From assembly GCA_018266915.1 (NCBI GenBank), contig JAFDZM010000076.1:62001-126000 (forward strand): a stretch of 64,000 nt of DNA, in the 5' to 3' direction. Of the stretch, positions 41,982 to 50,993 are shown piece after piece. The translations under genes were made by a program, and so were the position numbers. The notes under the pieces were generated by a model. It worked only from the letters and a program-made list of their open reading frames with translations. It had not been told where the DNA came from and ran no database searches. This DNA is from Bacteroidota bacterium. Its GTDB lineage: Bacteria; Bacteroidota; Bacteroidia; Sphingobacteriales; Sphingobacteriaceae. Numbering within the stretch: position 1 is the first letter of the stretch; every line of letters begins with the position of its first letter.

Positions 41982-43110
41982 GGCTAATCAACCACTGATA
42001 AAACCCTGTAAAATCCCCATTCCATTGTTTCTCATTATGCTTAGCGCCTTTTACAATTGTTTCAGGTGAGCTTTGTTCGCTTATACCTTTTGCACGGACC
42101 AGCTTTACCATTTTTTCCATTGGTTCTACCATACCATCGCCTTCAGAGTCGCCACAAACAAAGTAAAAACGTGATTTAATATTTAAATGCTGCTGCGCAT
42201 AATTGAACATGTCCGGTGCTATCCAGAATGAGGGTGAAAATATGCCCCCATTGCCAAAAACTTCCGGGTATTTTAAAACTGCATAAAAGGAGATCAACCC
42301 ACCCATCGAGCTACCTGCAATAGTCGTGTGCTTTGCATCAGCTTTAGAGCGATAATGCTGATCGATATAAGGCTTTAATGTTTTAACCAGGAAATCAACG
42401 TATTTATCGCCTTCAGCCTTGCCAAATTTTGAATCGTACGGATTGTACTCAGTCATCCTGTGTTCGCCACCATGATCGACGCCGACAATAATACACTGCC
42501 CTCTTGCAGGCAACTTATTCATGATCTCATCAACACCCCATTCGCCATAGCCAGAGGTAAAGGCATCAAACAAGTTCTGGCCGTCGTGCATATAAATAAC
42601 CGGGTACTTTTTGTTGGATGATTCATAATCCACTGGCAGATAAATCCAAATCCTTCTTTGTCGCCCTAATTGCGGCATATCAAAGTTTTCTGTTAGAATA
42701 TGTACATTGACGCTTGCTGTGTGCTTTTTTTCTCCGGGTTTGAAATTGTCCTGCCAGCCTGATACATTGATCATAATTGTCGTGTCACCCGAAAGCTTAA
42801 AACTCCTGTTATCAATTGATTTTCCGTCTGCCGTACACTCTACTTTTTGCCAGCTGCCCCGTGTGATCTTGAAATTATAAATACCTTTAGACAATGATTT
42901 TGAAAGCTGCCAGGTACCATCATGCTGCTTCTGCAATTCAAAAGCAGAGTGACTTGGATCCCAGTTATTAAAATCACCCGCAATAAATAAGTGCGTATCT
43001 GTTTCCTTTACCGCTGGTATTTTATTAATAAGGAATGTCACTTTGATTTGCCCAAATGACATCAGGTGACAACAAAGCAGGGGTACACAAACTAATATTT
43101 TCGATCTCAT
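41965..43110 (-). CDS. Exported esterase (Fes/IroE-like alpha/beta hydrolase) with N-terminal CBM48-like domain
   Basis: A signal peptide is followed by an E-set/CBM48-like domain (HLFIAGDFNNWDPSHSAFEL) at about 40-125. The esterase D type alpha/beta hydrolase has the nucleophile in AGSSMGGLIS, an oxyanion stretch YMHDGQNLFD, and a final His in KGAKHNEKQW. Such enzymes act as ferric-enterobactin or carbohydrate esterases; the glycan-binding-like domain favours the latter. The last residues SGSR and the stop come from a repeat array. Confidence 0.83.
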   Translation of the reverse strand: MRSKILVCVPLLCCHLMSFGQIKVTFLINKIPAVKETDTHLFIAGDFNNWDPSHSAFELQKQHDGTWQLSKSLSKGIYNFKITRGSWQKVECTADGKSIDNRSFKLSGDTTIMINVSGWQDNFKPGEKKHTASVNVHILTENFDMPQLGRQRRIWIYLPVDYESSNKKYPVIYMHDGQNLFDAFTSGYGEWGVDEIMNKLPARGQCIIVGVDHGGEHRMTEYNPYDSKFGKAEGDKYVDFLVKTLKPYIDQHYRSKADAKHTTIAGSSMGGLISFYAVLKYPEVFGNGGIFSPSFWIAPDMFNYAQQHLNIKSRFYFVCGDSEGDGMVEPMEKMVKLVRAKGISEQSSPETIVKGAKHNEKQWNGDFTGFYQWLISQSGSR

Positions 43111-43123
43111 AATTTCGGCGATA

Positions 43124-43160
43124 AAAAAAGCCCGTCCGCTAACCAGCGGACGAGCTTTTA
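43124..43160 (-). terminator. Terminator of gltA
   Basis: GCTCGTCCGCT pairs with AGCGGACGGGC on the minus strand (one mismatch) before seven Ts. Ts on the other flank suggest two-way action. Confidence 0.9.
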
Positions 43161-43177
43161 TATAATGTTAACAGCGG

Positions 43178-44467
43178 TTAACCTCTGTTTTGAATATCTG
43201 TGTAATCCCTGGTGGTTGCACCAACAAATATCTGACGTGGGCGACCGATAGGCTCTTTGTGCTCTTTCATCTCTTTCCACTGAGCTATCCATCCCGGTAA
43301 ACGGCCCAGGGCAAACAGCACAGTGAACATATCAGTTGGGAAGCCTAATGCGCGGTAGATAATGCCTGAATAGAAATCGACATTCGGATACAGTTTACGT
43401 TCAACGAAGTATGGATCTTTTAATGCGTGCTCTTCAAGCTTCTTAGCAATTTCCAGCACTTCATCATCGATACCTAATTTGTCAAGGATATCATCGCAAG
43501 CTTTTTTAATGATCTTAGCACGCGGGTCGAAGTTTTTATAAACACGGTGACCGAAGCCCATCAGGCGGAACGGATCGTTTTTATCTTTTGCTTTCTTTAT
43601 CCACTTATCAGTATCTCCACCATCTTCCTTAATTTTTTCCAGCATCTCAATCACAGCCTGGTTAGCGCCACCGTGCAACGGTCCCCAAAGTGCAGAAATA
43701 CCAGCAGAAACGGATGCATAAATATTTGATTCGGACGAACCCACAATACGTACAGTTGACGTAGAGCAGTTCTGCTCATGATCTGCATGCAGGATCAGCA
43801 GCGTATTCATTGCACTTACCACAACCGGATCGATCACTATCTCCTCTGTACGCTGACCGAAAGTCATGTGCAGGAAGTTGGTCACATAGTCATATTTATT
43901 CTTAGGATAGATATATGGGTGACCAAGCGATTTTTTATAGATCCATGAAACGATAGTAGCCATTTTGCCCAGCATTTTGATAATGCTCAGGTTTAGCTCC
44001 TCAGTCGTCTGGTTTGATTTTAATGATTCAGGATAAAAAGCAGACAGCGAACATACTAGTGAAGAAAGCTGGCCCATGGGATGCGATTTTGACGGGAAAC
44101 CATCAAAAAACTTCTTCATGTCCTCGTGCACCAGCGTATGGCGACTGATCTGGTATTGGAAGTCCGTTAATTGTGCCTGAGTAGGCAATTCGCCATAGAT
44201 CAGCAAATAAGCTACTTCAATAAAGCTTGATTTCTCAGCAAGTTGTTCAATCGGATAACCGCGGTATTTTAAGATACCCTGCTCTCCATCCAAAAATGTA
44301 ATAGAGCTTGTGGTTGCTCCTGTATTCTTATAGCCGATATCCAGCGTTACATATCCTGTTTGGTCTCTAAGCTTTGAAATATCAATCGCTTTCTCACTTT
44401 CTGTACCTTCAATTACCGGGAACTCATATGTTTTATCACCTAATATTAATTTCGCTGTTTCCGACAT
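43178..44467 (-). CDS. gltA: Citrate synthase
   Basis: The 429-residue protein is a type II (hexameric, Gram-negative type) citrate synthase. Catalytic His residues lie in HADHEQNCST, GPLHGGANQ and GFGHRVYK, and the Asp in NVDFYSGI. It condenses acetyl-CoA and oxaloacetate to start the TCA cycle. The N-terminal domain (KLILGDKTYEFPVIEG) that binds NADH in E. coli is present. It is a single-gene unit closed by a strong terminator. Confidence 0.96.
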   Translation of the reverse strand: MSETAKLILGDKTYEFPVIEGTESEKAIDISKLRDQTGYVTLDIGYKNTGATTSSITFLDGEQGILKYRGYPIEQLAEKSSFIEVAYLLIYGELPTQAQLTDFQYQISRHTLVHEDMKKFFDGFPSKSHPMGQLSSLVCSLSAFYPESLKSNQTTEELNLSIIKMLGKMATIVSWIYKKSLGHPYIYPKNKYDYVTNFLHMTFGQRTEEIVIDPVVVSAMNTLLILHADHEQNCSTSTVRIVGSSESNIYASVSAGISALWGPLHGGANQAVIEMLEKIKEDGGDTDKWIKKAKDKNDPFRLMGFGHRVYKNFDPRAKIIKKACDDILDKLGIDDEVLEIAKKLEEHALKDPYFVERKLYPNVDFYSGIIYRALGFPTDMFTVLFALGRLPGWIAQWKEMKEHKEPIGRPRQIFVGATTRDYTDIQNRG

Positions 44468-44604
44468 AGACGTTTATTTTGAAGTAGCAAATGTAATTAA
44501 ATCCATGTATTATAAAGGATGGCAAAGTGGACTATTTGTAAAAATTATGTGCGCAGCAGATCGAATTAACATTAACTTAACCCGCCATTCACAAAATCAA
44601 CAAA

Positions 44605-45852
44605 TCAGTTTGAGCGGATAGCTTCAACAGGGTCGAGTCTCGAAGCAGAATAGGCCGGTATTATCCCCGAAATGATACCAATGGCAACGGATGTGCTTAT
44701 TCCGATTATGATGTTGTTTATATCAAGTACTACCTGGACATCTGCCGCAGCTTTTAGAAGGAACGTGCCTGCAAAAACTACCAGCAACCCTATTATACCA
44801 CCAACAAGGCAAAGTACAATGGACTCAATGAGGAATTGAAGAAGAATAAAGTAATTTTTAGCACCAAGCGATTTTTGAATGCCGATGATATTAGTGCGCT
44901 CTTTAACAGACACGAACATGATGTTGGCTATACCAAATCCACCAACCAGTACCGAAAAACCTCCGACAATCAAGCCAACAATATTGAATATCCTGAATAC
45001 AATATCCAACTGATTAGTAAGTAAGGTGGTTTTATTGAGAGAAAAGTTGTCTTCCTGGTTTGGTCTTAGTCTTCTTATCGATCGCATCATACCTTCCAGC
45101 TCGGCTTCAACATCACTGTCAGTAAAATTAGCCTTACCTTTTACTACTATCTGCGGGTTGTATTTCTCGTTCTGAATATCGACGATGTTCTTTGCAAAAT
45201 TTAATGGTAACAGTATTTCTTTATCATCTGATATACCTAAAATATCCTGCCCCTCCTTTGCAAAAACACCGATAATAGTAACATACCGACCCATTACTTT
45301 GATCTGTTTTCCAATCGCATTTCCGCCCGGGAAAAGGTTTTCAGCAATATCAAACCCGATGATGGTTACCGGTGCGCCATTCCGCGATTCCATATCCGTA
45401 AAATAACGGCCTTCTTTAAAATCAAAGTTCCAGGTTTTATTGTGATCGTGCGAAACCGCATCGATTTGGGCGCCTTCAACAGTATTGCTCTGGTATTTTA
45501 CTACGCGGTTATCAATGCTGATCTCGTACGACACCGCATCAGCGGTTTGACTGCGTCTTTGCACTTCATCAAAATCATGCAACCGTGGAACAGGGCGTTG
45601 CAAGTATTTCCACCACGGGAAGTCCTCGCCACCTATCCATGGCCACTTCTGAATATAAATACTGTTGCTGCCAAGCTTATTTACACTGCTCTGCAGATTA
45701 TTTCGCAAAGTAGCCACCGCCGATAGTACCGCTATGATTGTAAAAATCCCGATAGTTACACCAAGTAGGGACAACATGGTGCGAAGCTTATTGTGCCTTA
45801 AAGCATCAAAAGCAAAAATGAAACTCTCGCGAAACAGTTTAAAAAACAGCAT
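44605..45852 (-). CDS. MacB/FtsX-type ABC transporter permease
   Basis: The 415-residue protein has one N-terminal membrane span (LSLLGVTIGIFTIIAVLSAV, about 29-48), a periplasmic MacB core domain (about 50-260) and three C-terminal spans. The SVKERTNIIGIQKSLGAKNY cytoplasmic loop is the coupling-helix motif of this type. Such permeases do not move substrate through the membrane but pull on it mechanically, exporting macrolides or lipoproteins with an ATPase and outer-membrane duct. No ATPase is adjacent; the LolD-like one at 54026 is 8 kb away and may be the partner. Confidence 0.88.
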   Translation of the reverse strand: MLFFKLFRESFIFAFDALRHNKLRTMLSLLGVTIGIFTIIAVLSAVATLRNNLQSSVNKLGSNSIYIQKWPWIGGEDFPWWKYLQRPVPRLHDFDEVQRRSQTADAVSYEISIDNRVVKYQSNTVEGAQIDAVSHDHNKTWNFDFKEGRYFTDMESRNGAPVTIIGFDIAENLFPGGNAIGKQIKVMGRYVTIIGVFAKEGQDILGISDDKEILLPLNFAKNIVDIQNEKYNPQIVVKGKANFTDSDVEAELEGMMRSIRRLRPNQEDNFSLNKTTLLTNQLDIVFRIFNIVGLIVGGFSVLVGGFGIANIMFVSVKERTNIIGIQKSLGAKNYFILLQFLIESIVLCLVGGIIGLLVVFAGTFLLKAAADVQVVLDINNIIIGISTSVAIGIISGIIPAYSASRLDPVEAIRSN

Positions 45853-46011
45853 ATGAGATGATTACACCGATTTATATTGCAATATACCTGATTAAGACTA
45901 CCGCATATCAATTTAGTTACATTTAAGTCACACTATTTTTAATATCTTGTGTTTACCAATTAGCTTAAAAGCACCTATAAAAAAATCATCCAATTTAACA
46001 AAAATTATTCG

Positions 46012-46019
46012 TATCTTTG
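46012..46019 (+). promoter_or_regulatory. Promoter -7 box of queA
   Basis: TATCTTTG matches TAnnTTTG, 26 bases before the ATG. A weak TTTAA stands near the -33 position. Confidence 0.7.
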
Positions 46020-46045
46020 CGCCCTAAAAATTTATCTGTTTTAAT

Positions 46046-47095
46046 ATGAAATTATCTCAATTTAAATTCAACTTACCCGAATCACTAGTTGCCCATACAC
46101 CAGCCGCCACACGCGACGAATCACGATTAATGGTATTGCATAAAGACTCGGGAAAAATTGAGCATAAAGTATTCAAAGACATATTAGACTACTTCGACGA
46201 TAAGGATGTAATGATCCTTAACAATACCAAAGTATTCCCTGCCCGTATGTATGGCAACAAGGAAAAAACCGGTGCAACCATCGAGGTTTTCCTTTTAAGA
46301 GAGCTGAATAAAGAACTTCGCCTGTGGGATGTACTGGTTGACCCGGCCCGTAAGATCCGCGTAGGTAACAAATTATACTTTGGTGATGACGATTTGCTGA
46401 TTGCGGAAGTTGTAGATAACACCACTTCTCGTGGCCGTACTATCCGTTTCCTGTTTGACGGTACCGACGAAGAATTCCGACGTAATGTGGAAATCCTGGG
46501 CGAAACCCCGCTTCCAAAATATATCAAACGTAAAGCTACTGCCGAAGATAAAGAACGTTATCAGACCATATTTGCAAAGCACGAAGGCGCTGTTGCCGCC
46601 CCTACTGCAGGGTTGCACTTTAGCCGCGAACTGATGAAACGCCTTGAATTAAAAGGGGTTGAGTTTGCCGAAGTGACCTTACACGTAGGTTTAGGCACTT
46701 TCCGCCCGGTTGAGGTGGAAGATTTGACCAAACACAAGATGGACTCTGAGCAGTTTATTATCGAGCAGAAACAGGCTGATATTGTAAACCGTGGTATCGA
46801 AAGAAAAAGTCGTATATGCGCGGTAGGTACTACGTCAATGCGTACGATCGAATCATCTGTTTCGGCAAGCAAAACTTTAAAAGCTGCCAACGACTGGACC
46901 AGTAAGTTCATTTTCCCGCCATATGATTTCAGCATTGCTAACTCAATGGTTACCAACTTCCATACGCCGGAGTCGACTTTACTGATGATGATCTGCGCCT
47001 TTGGCGGATACGAAAATGTAATGCACGCTTACGAAGTAGCCGTAAAAGAGAAATACCGCTTTTATAGCTATGGCGATGCTATGCTGATTATTTAA
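46046..47095 (+). CDS. queA: S-adenosylmethionine:tRNA ribosyltransferase-isomerase
   Basis: QueA makes epoxyqueuosine in tRNA from 7-aminomethyl-7-deazaguanine and the ribosyl of SAM. The 349-residue protein has family motifs: LPESLVAHTPAATRDESRLM at the start, MILNNTKVFPARMYG, AAPTAGLHFSRELM, and TNFHTPESTLLMMICAF. It is followed by ispD 70 bases on; the gap is nearly filled by an opposed array. No other queuosine gene is near. Confidence 0.95.
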   Translation: MKLSQFKFNLPESLVAHTPAATRDESRLMVLHKDSGKIEHKVFKDILDYFDDKDVMILNNTKVFPARMYGNKEKTGATIEVFLLRELNKELRLWDVLVDPARKIRVGNKLYFGDDDLLIAEVVDNTTSRGRTIRFLFDGTDEEFRRNVEILGETPLPKYIKRKATAEDKERYQTIFAKHEGAVAAPTAGLHFSRELMKRLELKGVEFAEVTLHVGLGTFRPVEVEDLTKHKMDSEQFIIEQKQADIVNRGIERKSRICAVGTTSMRTIESSVSASKTLKAANDWTSKFIFPPYDFSIANSMVTNFHTPESTLLMMICAFGGYENVMHAYEVAVKEKYRFYSYGDAMLII

Positions 47096-47213
47096 TTAGA
47101 TTTGAGACATTAGATATGAGATTTGAGATTATCTTAAGTCTCATATATTTTTAATATTTAGCCCCATGAGCGCTTCTGATCTCACATCTCACGTCTCAAA
47201 TCTCACATCTAAC
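47096..47213. repeat. Period-7 opposed array that encodes the IspD N-terminus
   Basis: The left arm (47096-47130) reads in reverse complement as 7-base steps of AATCTCA and TATCTAA. The right arm (47179-47213) is ATCTCAC, ATCTCAC, GTCTCAA, ATCTCAC, ATCTAAC. The ispD ATG (47166) lies in the loop, and the right arm is translated. Confidence 0.92.
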
Positions 47214-47888
47214 TATGTTATCATAGTAGCCGGTGGCTCGGGCAGCAGGATGAAATCTGCTGTGCCGAAGCAGTTTCTGTTACTCAATGGACTTCCGGTA
47301 CTGATGCATACGATTAATGCATTTTATCACTGCCAGACAAAACCTCAGATCATTGTTGTTCTCCCATCTGATTCACACGATTACTGGGAAAGGCTTTGCC
47401 AAACCCATCAGTTTGAAATACCACACGAGTTGGTGGATGGTGGTGAAACCCGTTTCCATTCTGTAAAGGCTGGCCTGGCTATGATTGAAGATGACGATGC
47501 TATAGTAGCCGTGCACGATGCTGTTCGCCCGTTGATCACCTGCGAAATTATTGACGAATCATTTGAATGCGCGGCTTTATACGGGAATGCAATCGTAGCT
47601 ATAAAAAGCCGTGATTCGGTAAGACAGATTAAAGACAATCGCTCAATAAATCTAAAGCGCGACGAAATCTACCTGATACAAACACCGCAAACTTTCCAGG
47701 TGGCGCAATTAAAGGAAGCCTATTTGCAGATTTATCAATCTTATTTTACCGATGACGCCAGTGTGGTTGAGCAAACCGGCGTCAACATTAATCTGATCGG
47801 CGGCAGTTATCAGAACATCAAGATCACCTACCCCGAGGACATCGCTATTGCTGAATTTCTTCTGAAACAAAAAAGCCACTCCCTGTAG
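47166..47888 (+). CDS. ispD: 2-C-methyl-D-erythritol 4-phosphate cytidylyltransferase
   Basis: IspD makes CDP-methylerythritol in the MEP isoprenoid route. The 240-residue enzyme has the nucleotide-binding VIIVAGGSGSRMKSAVPKQF and VAVHDAVRPL motifs. The enzyme normally starts a few residues before VIIVAGG; here ATG 47166 adds about 16 residues, of which 5-16 (DLTSHVSNLTSN) come from a repeat array. No ATG, GTG or TTG codon lies in frame between 47166 and VIIVAGG, so the extension seems to be real. Confidence 0.93.
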   Translation: MSASDLTSHVSNLTSNYVIIVAGGSGSRMKSAVPKQFLLLNGLPVLMHTINAFYHCQTKPQIIVVLPSDSHDYWERLCQTHQFEIPHELVDGGETRFHSVKAGLAMIEDDDAIVAVHDAVRPLITCEIIDESFECAALYGNAIVAIKSRDSVRQIKDNRSINLKRDEIYLIQTPQTFQVAQLKEAYLQIYQSYFTDDASVVEQTGVNINLIGGSYQNIKITYPEDIAIAEFLLKQKSHSL

Positions 47889-47896
47889 GGAATGGC
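47873..47896 (-). terminator. Terminator overlapping the ispD 3' end
   Basis: On the minus strand GCCATTCCC and GGGAGTGGC pair with one mismatch, then six Ts. It serves the small membrane-protein gene and overlaps the ispD stop. Confidence 0.75.
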
Positions 47897-47918
47897 AATT
47901 CGCGTTTGAAATTTCTTT

Positions 47919-48065
47919 TCAGGCTCGCCTGATCACGCCTAAAAGCAATGCTATAATAGCTATTACCAATAAGATGTGAATTACTCCGCCTGCTGAATAG
48001 GCGAAAAAACCGATTGCCCATCCGATGATCAGGATGACGGCAATAATGTAAAGTAAACCTCTCAT
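47919..48065 (-). CDS. lmo0937-family two-span membrane miniprotein
   Basis: A 48-residue frame from ATG 48063-48065 encodes two hydrophobic spans: LLYIIAVILIIGWAIGFFA, and IHILLVIAIIALLLGVI, joined by YSAGGV, ending in RRA. This fits the lmo0937 (DUF5670) miniproteins, which are common in Bacteroidota and often stress-induced; the function is unknown. It has a terminator directly after it. Confidence 0.8.
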   Translation of the reverse strand: MRGLLYIIAVILIIGWAIGFFAYSAGGVIHILLVIAIIALLLGVIRRA

Positions 48066-48132
48066 GTTGTGAATGTTTTAAATTAATAGATGATGTATTA
48101 CTCTATAACCCAAAACATTATAAAAGGTTCTA

Positions 48133-48165
48133 AAAACAAAAACCCTGTTTATTGGTACAGGGTTT
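48133..48165 (-). terminator. Terminator of the DUF2795 gene
   Basis: AAACCCTGT pairs with ACAGGGTTT on the minus strand, then T-rich sequence. Confidence 0.82.
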
Positions 48166-48189
48166 CTGATAAATATCTGGTAAGCTGGG

Positions 48190-48411
48190 CTAATACTCGT
48201 CTTCGTTAAAAAAGAAATCATCTTTTGTTGGATAGTCGGGCCATATTTCCTCAATGTTTTCATATGGCTCACCATCATCCTCAAGGGCCTGAAGGTTCTC
48301 TATAACCTCAACGGGTGCTCCCGAGCGGATAGCATAATCGATTAATTCATCTTTTGTTGCGGGCCATGGTGCATCCTCCAGGTGTGATGCTAATTCAAGT
48401 GTCCAATACAT
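48190..48411 (-). CDS. DUF2795 small acidic protein
   Basis: The 73-residue acidic protein matches the DUF2795 form: LASHLEDAPWPATKDELIDY followed by RSGAPVEVIENLQALED, then a short acidic tail (DFFFNEDEY). The fold resembles small helical domains such as the HTH-like part of the ribosomal maturation proteins, and the role is unknown. Such genes are often monocistronic, as here. Confidence 0.8.
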   Translation of the reverse strand: MYWTLELASHLEDAPWPATKDELIDYAIRSGAPVEVIENLQALEDDGEPYENIEEIWPDYPTKDDFFFNEDEY

Positions 48412-48495
48412 ATATTATTTATTATTTAAGGTAAAATCAATTTTCGCAAAAGTATAATATTTTTAAATCGATTATCAAATATTTTTTTCAATTTT

Positions 48496-49044
48496 TTAAA
48501 CACGGGGTATCCATTGATTTTCAGGGATATTTTGCTCGTTTCCAATCTTCCTGGCCAATACAAACAGATAATCGCTTAACCTGTTCAGGTAAATATTTAC
48601 CTTTTCTTCTACGGTGCTTTCTGCCGAAAGGTTTACGACCAACCGTTCAGCCCGGCGACACACACAGCGTGCAATATGGCAAAAGGAAATAGCATTATTA
48701 CCCCCGGGCAAAATAAAATGACGCAGTTCAGGCAATTTCTCATTCATCGCATCCATTTCTTTTTCCAGCAATTCAATATCCGCCGCATGCAAATCAGGAA
48801 TGATCATTTTCGATCTTTCAGGATCTGATGCCAGCGATGAGCCGATGGTAAACAGCCTGTCCTGAATCTCTTTTAATATGTGTTTATCATGCGTATCAAT
48901 ATCCTGATCGCGTATCAGTCCAATATAGGAATTTAGTTCGTCCACCGTACCGTAACTTTCGATACGAAGATGGTGTTTAGGCACCCTTGTCCCTCCTATC
49001 AGTGAAGTATAGCCCTTATCGCCCGTTTTGGTATAAATTTTCAT
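48496..49044 (-). CDS. Cob(I)alamin adenosyltransferase, PduO type
   Basis: The 182-residue protein has the PduO-type motifs: KIYTKTGDKGYTSLIGGTRV (ATP binding), SYGTVDELNSYIGL, and RCVCRRAERLVV, with NRLSDYLFVLAR at the end. It transfers the 5'-deoxyadenosyl group of ATP to reduced cobalamin. No B12 riboswitch or cobalamin gene is seen nearby, so it likely acts on salvaged cobalamin. Confidence 0.92.
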   Translation of the reverse strand: MKIYTKTGDKGYTSLIGGTRVPKHHLRIESYGTVDELNSYIGLIRDQDIDTHDKHILKEIQDRLFTIGSSLASDPERSKMIIPDLHAADIELLEKEMDAMNEKLPELRHFILPGGNNAISFCHIARCVCRRAERLVVNLSAESTVEEKVNIYLNRLSDYLFVLARKIGNEQNIPENQWIPRV

Positions 49045-49219
49045 TCGCTCCCGAATTTATTGTTTTGATAGCGGATTTAGAACTAAAATTCATTTCTTTT
49101 TAAAGTCTCCCCTTTTTTGGGGGAAGATTTAGAGGGGCTAAAACTCTTACCTACTGTTAATGTTATTACATTTGGTCTATAATTTACCATTAAATTCCTT
49201 TGGGAATAATTTACATCCT

Positions 49220-50203
49220 ATGAAATCCATTCCTGTTCTAAATAAGATCTGCTTTATCCTTTTACCGTTCTTACTACTGAGTTTTAAATGTGGCGGAGCG
49301 AATAATAAGCCCATCATCCCGAACAATATACCCGTAAGCAGTTTTTTGAGCGAGAAGCAGTTTAACGATTTCTTTCCGCAACACGATAAATTTTACAGCT
49401 ACCAGGCATTTATAAAAGCCATTCAGCAGATGAGCAATATCCGCATAAAAGTGGTTAAACGTGCTGTTTCCGTTTACCAGATCACCCGCACGGATAAGCA
49501 TGCCGGAAAATCAGTTGTAGTCCGCCAGGATGAGGATTGGAACGAAGAATGGGCCAAAAAGAAACCGGACAGCACTTATATTGTTGATTATGGCAATTTC
49601 TGCAGCGAAAAAGATCTGCAGACGGACAAAAAAGAATTGGCTGCATTTTTTGCTAATATCGCCCACGAAACCCGCCACGGGCAAAATGGCAAATACGATG
49701 ACGGTCTGATGTTTATTCACGAAAGCAATACCTCATTATCTTACGTGGCTGACAATGATAACTACCCTGCTGTTCCCGGTAAAAAGTACTACGGCCGCGG
49801 ACCATTACAATTAAGCTATAATGGAAATTATGGTTATGCTTCGGATTGTATCTTCGGCAACAAAAGCATCCTCCTAAATAACCCCGACATGGTGGAAACT
49901 GATCCGGTTACTGCCTTCAAAGTGGCCATTTATTTTTGGATGACGCCGCAAACCTATAAACCATCGGCTCATGATGTAATGATCGGTAAATGGCAACCCA
50001 AAGCCGAGGATAAAGCAAAAAATCGCAAACCAGGCTTTGGTATGACCATCAACATCATTAACGGTGCCGTAGAATGCGGCCAGGGCGAAAATATGTTCAG
50101 CATGAATGATCGTATTGGTTTTTACCAGTATTTCCTAAAAAAGCTCGGTATAAGCGACCCGAATTGTGTGTGCTCGTGTGGTGCAATGGCAGCGTATAAA
50201 TAA
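49220..50203 (+). CDS. Glycoside hydrolase family 19 (chitinase/endolysin-like) lipoprotein
   Basis: I start at ATG 49220, giving a signal with a lipobox-like LSFKC; codons from 49160 are leader. The GH19 domain shows FANIAHETRHGQ with the general-acid Glu, YGRGPLQLSYNGNYGYASD (the GH19 substrate-cleft motif), and a Trp-rich end (FWMTPQ). GH19 enzymes cleave chitin or, in endolysin relatives, peptidoglycan. It is not in a phage context. An SD-like site is not clear. The stop codon touches a repeat array. Confidence 0.86.
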   Translation: MKSIPVLNKICFILLPFLLLSFKCGGANNKPIIPNNIPVSSFLSEKQFNDFFPQHDKFYSYQAFIKAIQQMSNIRIKVVKRAVSVYQITRTDKHAGKSVVVRQDEDWNEEWAKKKPDSTYIVDYGNFCSEKDLQTDKKELAAFFANIAHETRHGQNGKYDDGLMFIHESNTSLSYVADNDNYPAVPGKKYYGRGPLQLSYNGNYGYASDCIFGNKSILLNNPDMVETDPVTAFKVAIYFWMTPQTYKPSAHDVMIGKWQPKAEDKAKNRKPGFGMTINIINGAVECGQGENMFSMNDRIGFYQYFLKKLGISDPNCVCSCGAMAAYK

Positions 50204-50234
50204 TTAGTGAATGACTGAATTAGTAAATGATTGT
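50204..50234. repeat. Period-8 single-arm array
   Basis: TTAGTGAA, TGACTGAA, TTAGTAAA and TGATTG, directly after the GH19 stop codon (50201-50203). Confidence 0.85.
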
Positions 50235-50251
50235 TTTTTTTATTAATCAGG

Positions 50252-50288
50252 TAATCCTTTAATCCTATGAATCAAGGTTCAGACAATT
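50252..50288. repeat. Element ending in GGTTCAGACAATT, copy 2
   Basis: Nearly the same 37 bases as 36572-36608; its last 20 bases are identical. It lies 16 bases upstream of the next gene's ATG. Confidence 0.85.
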
Positions 50289-50304
50289 TTCTTTATTATT
50301 GTAC

Positions 50305-50928
50305 ATGGACTATCCCTTTGATACCGTAGGCCTCGGCAGCGAAACCATCGATACTTTTGATGACACCTATAAGTTGTTAAAATCCAAATTCCGTATCGAG
50401 CCTACCGGCGACATCAATTTTCACATGGAAGATTTTGAAGCCTTCAAAGATTGTAAGGATGTTAATGTAAAAGGTTCCTATGTTATTAAAAATGCCCGGA
50501 CTGATTGCTATGTACTTTTTGTCGAGATACATAAAGTAAAAAGAAGCGGCACAAATTTACCGCACTTGTACGATTATTATGAATACCAAAGCTGGGCATT
50601 GGCCTATCTGAAAAAGGATTGCGGTCGGGCATTCATTCGCCCTGAAACGTTAGCTGATAAATTGATTGAGCTTGTACACCCCGTGGAATTGGATTTTCAT
50701 GATGATAAAGCTTTTAGCGACACGTTTTATGTGCTGGTGAATGATCGTTACAAAGCAGAATCAGCTATGAACCGCGATTTCAGGAATGTTGTGATGGATA
50801 TGCGGCATGAGGATGTAGTTATTGAAATTGTCAACCATACGCTGATCATCGGTCATCATAAACCTATTATGCCCGAAACCACACTTAAATTAGCTGAATT
50901 TGTTGTAAGGCTGGCTTCTAACTGCTGA
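50305..50928 (+). CDS. Cytoplasmic protein of unknown function
   Basis: About 207 residues from ATG 50305; TTG 50299 is less likely. No signal peptide. The body looks alpha/beta: DVNVKGSYVIKNARTDCYVL, then PVELDFHDDKAFSDTFYVLV, then VEIVNHTLIIGHHKPI. The paired Phe-Asp and His-Asp stretches are reminiscent of a small beta-barrel or a DUF of the PilZ/GTPase-linked kind, but I do not recognise a family. It is followed by a two-way terminator. Confidence 0.65.
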   Translation: MDYPFDTVGLGSETIDTFDDTYKLLKSKFRIEPTGDINFHMEDFEAFKDCKDVNVKGSYVIKNARTDCYVLFVEIHKVKRSGTNLPHLYDYYEYQSWALAYLKKDCGRAFIRPETLADKLIELVHPVELDFHDDKAFSDTFYVLVNDRYKAESAMNRDFRNVVMDMRHEDVVIEIVNHTLIIGHHKPIMPETTLKLAEFVVRLASNC

Positions 50929-50940
50929 AGTATAAATAAA

Positions 50941-50973
50941 AATGCTCCCGGCATTATGATTACCGGGAGCATT
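50941..50973. terminator. Two-way terminator between convergent genes
   Basis: AATGCTCCCGG pairs perfectly with CCGGGAGCATT, flanked by A and T runs. Confidence 0.88.
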
Positions 50974-50993
50974 TCTATGCTTTTATTGATCGT

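Noticed and set aside
48078..48284. Minus-strand frame overlapping the DUF2795 gene and its terminator
   Set aside because: It runs through an intrinsic terminator and out of frame with the recognised protein.
48421..48495. Cobalamin riboswitch near the adenosyltransferase
   Set aside because: Its upstream region (49045-49160) is short and has no B12-box-like sequence; it holds a short GGGG/CCCC hairpin instead.
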